Shown in pieces: positions 60,368-64,000 of a DNA stretch of 64,000 nucleotides. Both the position numbers and the translations under genes were made by a program. Source of the stretch: Deltaproteobacteria bacterium (lineage in GTDB: Bacteria; Desulfobacterota; Desulfovibrionia; Desulfovibrionales; Desulfomicrobiaceae); contig RZYB01000002.1 of assembly GCA_009930495.1 (NCBI GenBank), positions 1 through 64,000 of the forward strand. Direction: 5' to 3'. The notes under the pieces were generated by a model. It was given only the letters and a program-made list of their open reading frames with translations. It was not told the DNA's origin and searched no databases. The stretch's first letter is position 1. Each line of letters starts with the position of its first letter.

Positions 60368-60383
60368 CGGCACGGTCCATGCT
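60368..60383 (+). promoter_or_regulatory. Sigma-54 promoter of the NifX-like operon
   Basis: CGGCACG-GTCC-ATGCT matches TGGCACG-N4-TTGCW with the essential GG (60369-60370) and GC (60381-60382) exactly ten bases apart; only two positions of the consensus differ. It lies 27 bases before the next ATG and just after the activator gene. Confidence 0.75.
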
Positions 60384-60409
60384 TTTTGGTGTGACCATGA
60401 GGAGTTTTC

Positions 60410-60955
60410 ATGCCGCGTATAGCCATTCATGTCTGGCGGAACCGGGTCGCCCCTGTCTTTGACACGGGCGGGCGGATTCTGATTTTGGCCGATCAGCCGG
60501 AAGACGGCACCCTGAACTGTCCACAGCCCGCGTTGCGCGCCGAGGAAATGGTCGGATTGGGGGTCGATACCCTGATCTGCGGGGCCATTTCCCGGCCCAT
60601 GCACGAGGCGCTCATGGCGCGGGGCATCCGTGTTGTCGGTTTCGTGGCCGGAGACGTGGAGATGGTGGTCGCGGCGTGGAAGAGCGGCGGCTTGGACGAA
60701 CGTTTTGCCATGCCCGGCTGTCGGGGCATGGGGTTTGGGCGTGGCCGCCGGCGCGGGGTTGATTCCCGAATAAACCGCGAATCACGGAGGATGTCATGCC
60801 ACGAGGAGATGGAACAGGACCACGGGGACTCGGGCCTCAAACCGGACGCGGCGCCTGGCTATGCACGGACCCGGATCAGGGGACGACGAGCCAGGGACTT
60901 GGCGTCGGCGCGGGCTTCGGACTTGGACGGAAACGGGGATTCTGTCGACGGATGA
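60410..60955 (+). CDS. NifX/NifB-type (dinitrogenase iron-molybdenum cofactor) domain protein, orange-protein-like
   Basis: The first 110 residues form a NifX/ORP-like domain (MPRIAIHVWRNRVAPVFDTG, LGVDTLICGAISRPMHEAL, RGIRVVGFVAGDVEMVV), a fold that holds metal-sulfur clusters; the D. gigas orange protein carries a Mo-Cu one. A Gly/Arg-rich stretch (CRGMGFGRGRRRG) follows, as usual in this family. The frame then runs on for about 65 more residues that overlap the DUF5320 gene by 160 bases and look non-native. The two other frames would have stopped at 60762 and 60773, so a frameshift or a recently lost stop is likely. Functional length is probably about 120. Confidence 0.78.
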   Translation: MPRIAIHVWRNRVAPVFDTGGRILILADQPEDGTLNCPQPALRAEEMVGLGVDTLICGAISRPMHEALMARGIRVVGFVAGDVEMVVAAWKSGGLDERFAMPGCRGMGFGRGRRRGVDSRINRESRRMSCHEEMEQDHGDSGLKPDAAPGYARTRIRGRRARDLASARASDLDGNGDSVDG

Positions 60956-61095
60956 CTCCTGGGGCGGGCTGGGCCGAACCGACGCCGCCCTCGGCCCCGA
61001 CCGTCGAGGCCGAGGCACTGCAAGCCAGGGTGCGCCAGCTGGAGCAGGAACTTGCGACCGTGGCGACTCGGTTGCGAGAAATCGATAACAAATAA
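60796..61095 (+). CDS. DUF5320 protein
   Basis: A 99-residue protein with the characteristic opening MPRGDGTGPRGLGPQTGRGA, a Gly-rich middle and a C-terminal coiled coil (EALQARVRQLEQELATVATRLREI). DUF5320 genes are commonly found beside NifX-like and Mrp/NBP35 genes in anaerobes. GGAGG seven bases before the ATG is strong evidence for translation despite the overlap with the upstream frame. Function unknown. Confidence 0.87.
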   Translation: MPRGDGTGPRGLGPQTGRGAWLCTDPDQGTTSQGLGVGAGFGLGRKRGFCRRMTPGAGWAEPTPPSAPTVEAEALQARVRQLEQELATVATRLREIDNK

Positions 61096-61120
61096 CAGGT
61101 AACAGGCATCGAGGAATCGA

Positions 61121-62032
61121 ATGGAGAACATGGAACACAGTGGGGCGCCCAAGGCCAGTGCGTGCGATTCGTGCAAGGATGGTTCGTGCTCGGCTTCCAA
61201 ACGCCAGACCGGAGAGAACGACAGGGACTTCGAGGAACGTCGGGCCCTGCAATCGAGATTGTGTCATATCAAGCATAAAATCATGGTCATGTCCGGCAAG
61301 GGCGGAGTCGGCAAGAGCACGGTGGCCGTGAATCTGGCCATGGGACTCATGCTGGCTGGCAAGAAAGTCGGCCTGTTGGACGTGGACATTCACGGACCCA
61401 GCGTGCCGACCATGCTTGGCCTGGAAGGAGCCACCATCGAGAACGGCCCGGACGGTCTGCTGCCGGTGGAGCTGGGCAATTTGAAGGTCATGTCCATGGG
61501 CTTTTTGCTGCGCAATCCCGATGACGCGGTGATCTGGCGTGGACCAATGAAGGGTCAGGTCATCCGGCAGTTCTTGTCCGACGTGGCCTGGGGGGAGCTG
61601 GATTACCTGATCATCGACGCGCCTCCAGGAACGGGTGACGAGCCCTTGTCCGTGTGCCAGCTCATCAAGCCCATCGATGGAGCAGTGGTCGTGACCACGC
61701 CGCAGCGCGTGGCGGCCATGGATGTCCGCAAGTCCATCACGTTTTGCGCCCAGGTGGGGATGAAGGTGTTGGGTGTCGTCGAGAACATGAGTGGGTTTGT
61801 CTGTCCGAAGTGCGGCGAAGTGACCCAGATTTTGCGTTCCGGCGGCGGCAAGGCCATGGCCGAGGACATGGGCGTGCCCTTCATGGGCTCCATCCCCATT
61901 GATCCCCAAATCGCCGTGGCCGGAGACGAAGGACAGGCTTTTGTCATGCACTATGCGTCGAGTCCTTCCGCGGAATTGATGCGGGCGGTGGTCGAGCCCT
62001 TGCTGCATCTTCCCGATCCCAAGGCTGTTTAG
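61121..62032 (+). CDS. Mrp/NBP35-family Fe-S cluster carrier ATPase
   Basis: A 303-residue P-loop ATPase. An N-terminal cysteine cluster (ACDSCKDGSCS) precedes the deviant Walker A MSGKGGVGKST near residue 58, DVDIHGPSVPTMLG, IIDAPPGTGDEPL and the bridging CPKCGE motif at about 227-230, which holds a [4Fe-4S] cluster between subunits. It should load or transfer clusters to apo-proteins. In orp operons a homologous MinD/Mrp-type ATPase accompanies the orange protein. It follows DUF5320 by 25 bases. Confidence 0.93.
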   Translation: MENMEHSGAPKASACDSCKDGSCSASKRQTGENDRDFEERRALQSRLCHIKHKIMVMSGKGGVGKSTVAVNLAMGLMLAGKKVGLLDVDIHGPSVPTMLGLEGATIENGPDGLLPVELGNLKVMSMGFLLRNPDDAVIWRGPMKGQVIRQFLSDVAWGELDYLIIDAPPGTGDEPLSVCQLIKPIDGAVVVTTPQRVAAMDVRKSITFCAQVGMKVLGVVENMSGFVCPKCGEVTQILRSGGGKAMAEDMGVPFMGSIPIDPQIAVAGDEGQAFVMHYASSPSAELMRAVVEPLLHLPDPKAV

Positions 62033-62044
62033 GCGGGAGTGGCT

Positions 62045-62890
62045 ATGACGCAACGGGCTGAATTGACGGTGTTGGTGGATAATCAGGCTGGTCCTGGGTG
62101 CATGCCGGAGCATGGCTTTGCCTTGTGGATCGAGACCAAGGACCGGCGTATTTTGCTGGACACCGGCCAGGGCGAGGCCCTGGCCGGAAACGCCCTGGCC
62201 CTGGGCATGGATTTGGGGCGGCTCAACACATTGGTTCTGAGTCATGGACATTATGACCATACCGGCGCGGTGCCGCTTGTTCTGGCGACCGCGTTGGAGG
62301 TCAATGTCCACGCCCATGCCGGCGTGACCGAGCCCCGGTACAGTGTCCGCGCGGGCGAGGCCCGGGATATCCGCATGCCGGCGGCCTCGGTTCGCGCCCT
62401 GTACCGACTGCCCTTGTTCCGGATGCATTGGGCCAGTGGGCCGGTGTCCCTGGGTGAAGGTCTGGGGCTGACCGGGGCCATTTCCCGGCGCACGGATTTC
62501 GAGGACACGGGCGGACCGTTTTTTCTCGATCCCGAGGGGCAGCGCCCGGATTTGCTCGAGGACGACCAGGCGCTATGGATCGCCACCGAAGCGGGGTTGG
62601 TGGTTTGCCTGGGCTGTTGCCATTCCGGGCTCATCAATACATTGACCTATGTGCGCGAAATCACTGGCGAGAATCGTATTCACGCCGTTATCGGTGGCTT
62701 GCATTTGAACGCGGCCAGCCCGGAACGGCTGGAAAAAACGGTGAACGCCTTGCGCGAGTCGCGGCCCGACATGCTCGTGCCGTGTCATTGCACGGGGGAG
62801 GCGGCCGCGACCTATCTCCGTGAAAATCTGGATTGTCCCGTGCAGACCGGGTATTCTGGATTCCGGATGGAGATCCCTTCGGCCTCGTGA
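62045..62890 (+). CDS. Metallo-beta-lactamase-fold hydrolase (COG1237 type)
   Basis: A 281-residue MBL-fold protein. The metal motif is LSHGHYDHTGAVPLVL (residues about 67-82), with further ligands in GCCHSGLINTL and GGLHLN. This signature marks the COG1237 group related to methanopterin-biosynthesis enzymes. The start at ATG 62045 has GGAG six bases upstream; GTG 62039 is also in frame. It is 12 bases after the Mrp gene, so it belongs to the same transcript. Substrate unknown. Confidence 0.85.
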   Translation: MTQRAELTVLVDNQAGPGCMPEHGFALWIETKDRRILLDTGQGEALAGNALALGMDLGRLNTLVLSHGHYDHTGAVPLVLATALEVNVHAHAGVTEPRYSVRAGEARDIRMPAASVRALYRLPLFRMHWASGPVSLGEGLGLTGAISRRTDFEDTGGPFFLDPEGQRPDLLEDDQALWIATEAGLVVCLGCCHSGLINTLTYVREITGENRIHAVIGGLHLNAASPERLEKTVNALRESRPDMLVPCHCTGEAAATYLRENLDCPVQTGYSGFRMEIPSAS

Positions 62891-62944
62891 ACCGTTTGTG
62901 GGGCTGGATGCGTTGATCGGCACTCTTGATACACGGAGCAGGGC

Positions 62945-63691
62945 ATGACCTACATCATCCACCCCATCGTCATGGGGACCAAGGTTTTCGACAAGGGCAT
63001 GATGACCTATCAGTACGATTATGGCACCTCCTACACCATTCCCATCTATTGTTGGTATCTGGAAGGCGGGGACATCACGATCTTGGTCGATACCGGGGAG
63101 ATGAACCCGGTTGTCTCGGAGGAGCGGGAGCGGGCCATCGGGGGCACGATCCACACCTTTGAAAGCGGTTTGGCCCGGTATGGCTTGAAACCTGAGGACA
63201 TCGACATTGTCCTGCACACGCATCTGCACAATGATCACTGCGAAAATGATTACAAATGCGTCAACGCCCGGTTTTATGTCCACGAAAAAGAGCTGACCCG
63301 GGTTCATGATCCGCATCCGCTCGATTTCCGATACTTGGAAGATTACATCGAGGACGTCGAGGAAAACGGCCAGATCGTGGCCTTGACCCAGGACACGGAG
63401 ATCGTGCCCGGCATTACCATGATCCACACACCCGCCCACACCGAAGGCGGTATGTCGGTGCGGGTGGAGACACCGCGCGGCAGCGCCCTGATCTGCGGGT
63501 TTTGCACTATTCTGGAAAATCTGTACCCCCCCAAGGCGATTCGGGCCATGGACATGGAGGTCATCCCGCCGGGTACCCATGTCGACACGTACGAAGCCTA
63601 CGCCACCCTGGTCCGGGCAAAGACCCTGGCCGAACATATCCTGCCGCTACACGAACCCAAATGGGCCGGTATGGAGCGGGTGCCGGAATAG
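62945..63691 (+). CDS. Metallo-beta-lactamase-fold hydrolase (lactonase-like)
   Basis: A 248-residue MBL protein with the metal motif LHTHLHNDHCEND (HxHxDH) near residue 99, later ligands in HTPAHTEGGMSV and a C-terminal HEPKW. The closest known group is AHL-lactonase/AttM-like, but no quorum-sensing genes are near. It is preceded by GGAGCAGGGC and lies 54 bases after the previous MBL gene. The two MBL proteins are of different subfamilies, so this is not a recent duplication. Confidence 0.83.
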   Translation: MTYIIHPIVMGTKVFDKGMMTYQYDYGTSYTIPIYCWYLEGGDITILVDTGEMNPVVSEERERAIGGTIHTFESGLARYGLKPEDIDIVLHTHLHNDHCENDYKCVNARFYVHEKELTRVHDPHPLDFRYLEDYIEDVEENGQIVALTQDTEIVPGITMIHTPAHTEGGMSVRVETPRGSALICGFCTILENLYPPKAIRAMDMEVIPPGTHVDTYEAYATLVRAKTLAEHILPLHEPKWAGMERVPE

Positions 63692-63761
63692 TCGAAATCC
63701 ATGGCGCTTGCCACCGGGTCACGGATTCCGTGGAGCCGGCCAAGCCGGGATCGACCATGCT

Positions 63762-64000
63762 TCAGGCCTGCCCGAGGATTCGGCAAGCCGCGCAGGCCGC
63801 GCCGAAGCCGTTGTCGATATTGACCACGGTCACGCCACTGGCGCAGGAATTGAGCATGCTCAAAAGGGCCGAAAACCCGGACAGGGCCGCGCCGTAGCCG
63901 ACCGACGTCGGCACGGCGATGACGGGCTGGGGCACCAGCCCCCCGACCACGCTGGCCAGGGCTCCTTCCATGCCGGCCACGACAATGACCACGCTGGCCC
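63762..64000 (-). CDS. larB: Nickel-pincer cofactor biosynthesis protein LarB (partial, 3' part only)
   Basis: The visible C-terminal 79 residues match LarB, which carboxylates nicotinate adenine dinucleotide in the synthesis of the nickel-pincer cofactor for lactate racemase. Signatures: [33 protein letters not shown] and [18 protein letters not shown]. This is the PurE/LarB-like fold. The 5' end lies beyond the window. Confidence 0.85.
   Translation of the reverse strand, partial: ASVVIVVAGMEGALASVVGGLVPQPVIAVPTSVGYGAALSGFSALLSMLNSCASGVTVVNIDNGFGAACAACRILGQA

Noticed and set aside
62045-63691. The two MBL genes as a tandem duplication
   Set aside because: The metal motifs (HGHYDH versus HTHLHNDH), termini and flanking patterns belong to different subfamilies.
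1-64000. Mobile elements, CRISPR arrays, prophage or integration sites
   Set aside because: No transposase, integrase, direct-repeat array or tRNA-associated att duplication was seen; the only tRNA (34643-34718) has no partial copy nearby that I could find.

Overview
The window is a dense, GC-rich piece of chromosome from a strictly anaerobic sulfate-reducing bacterium, most likely a member of the Desulfovibrionales (Desulfobacterota). The evidence is a periplasmic tetraheme cytochrome c3, a complete flavin oxidoreductase / heterodisulfide reductase operon (hdrCBA-flxDCBA), an operon resembling the anaerobe-specific 'orange protein' (orp) operons with a sigma-54 activator and promoter, FdhD, rubrerythrin-type oxygen defence and several radical/Fe-S proteins. 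No phage, insertion sequence, CRISPR array or plasmid signature was seen. The species is not determined.

Layout. 0-9 kb: a chemotaxis receptor, a U32 (tRNA-hydroxylase type) protein with a PHP phosphoesterase, initiation factor IF-1, a phosphoglycolate-phosphatase-like HAD enzyme, a radical SAM protein and a hybrid histidine kinase. 8.8-12.7 kb: a DUF2868 membrane protein translationally coupled to a DUF3482-type GTPase, an amphi-Trp protein and a PilZ protein. 13-22.6 kb is the energy-metabolism core: cytochrome c3, FdhD, a rhodanese lipoprotein, then the seven-gene Hdr-Flx operon closed by a ferritin-like protein and a strong terminator. Hdr-Flx is expected to bifurcate electrons from NADH to ferredoxin and a thiol/disulfide protein pair. 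22.7-27.3 kb: a BASS transporter, RsmE, GcvT and a large unknown protein. 27.5-32 kb: a double-GAF protein in front of MreB, a degenerate Nudix protein, RimI, cyclophilin and a YheT hydrolase.

32-45 kb is conserved housekeeping on the plus strand: DegP/Q protease, IspE, tRNA-Gln(UUG), Prs, ribosomal protein L25, Pth, CarD, Rho, NadE, a BepA-like M48 metalloprotease and YajC-SecD-SecF, punctuated by strong intrinsic terminators. 45-50 kb: YbaK, RibB under an FMN riboswitch, a zinc-ribbon protein behind a perfect palindrome, an ABC exporter, a small exported protein and a lysozyme-like protein. 50.5-54.5 kb is a complete polyamine ABC importer (potDABC).

54.6-64 kb: a LexA-binding-type membrane hydrolase; a response regulator with a 1056-residue membrane protein carrying a PHP-like but degenerate domain; then a PAS/sigma-54 activator followed by a good -24/-12 promoter and an operon of NifX-like, DUF5320, Mrp/NBP35 ATPase and metallo-beta-lactamase-fold genes. 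The window ends inside larB. The most promising unexplained items are the response-regulator/1056-aa pair, the 574-aa protein at 25.6-27.3 kb, the zinc-ribbon gene with its leader palindrome, and the lysozyme-like protein.
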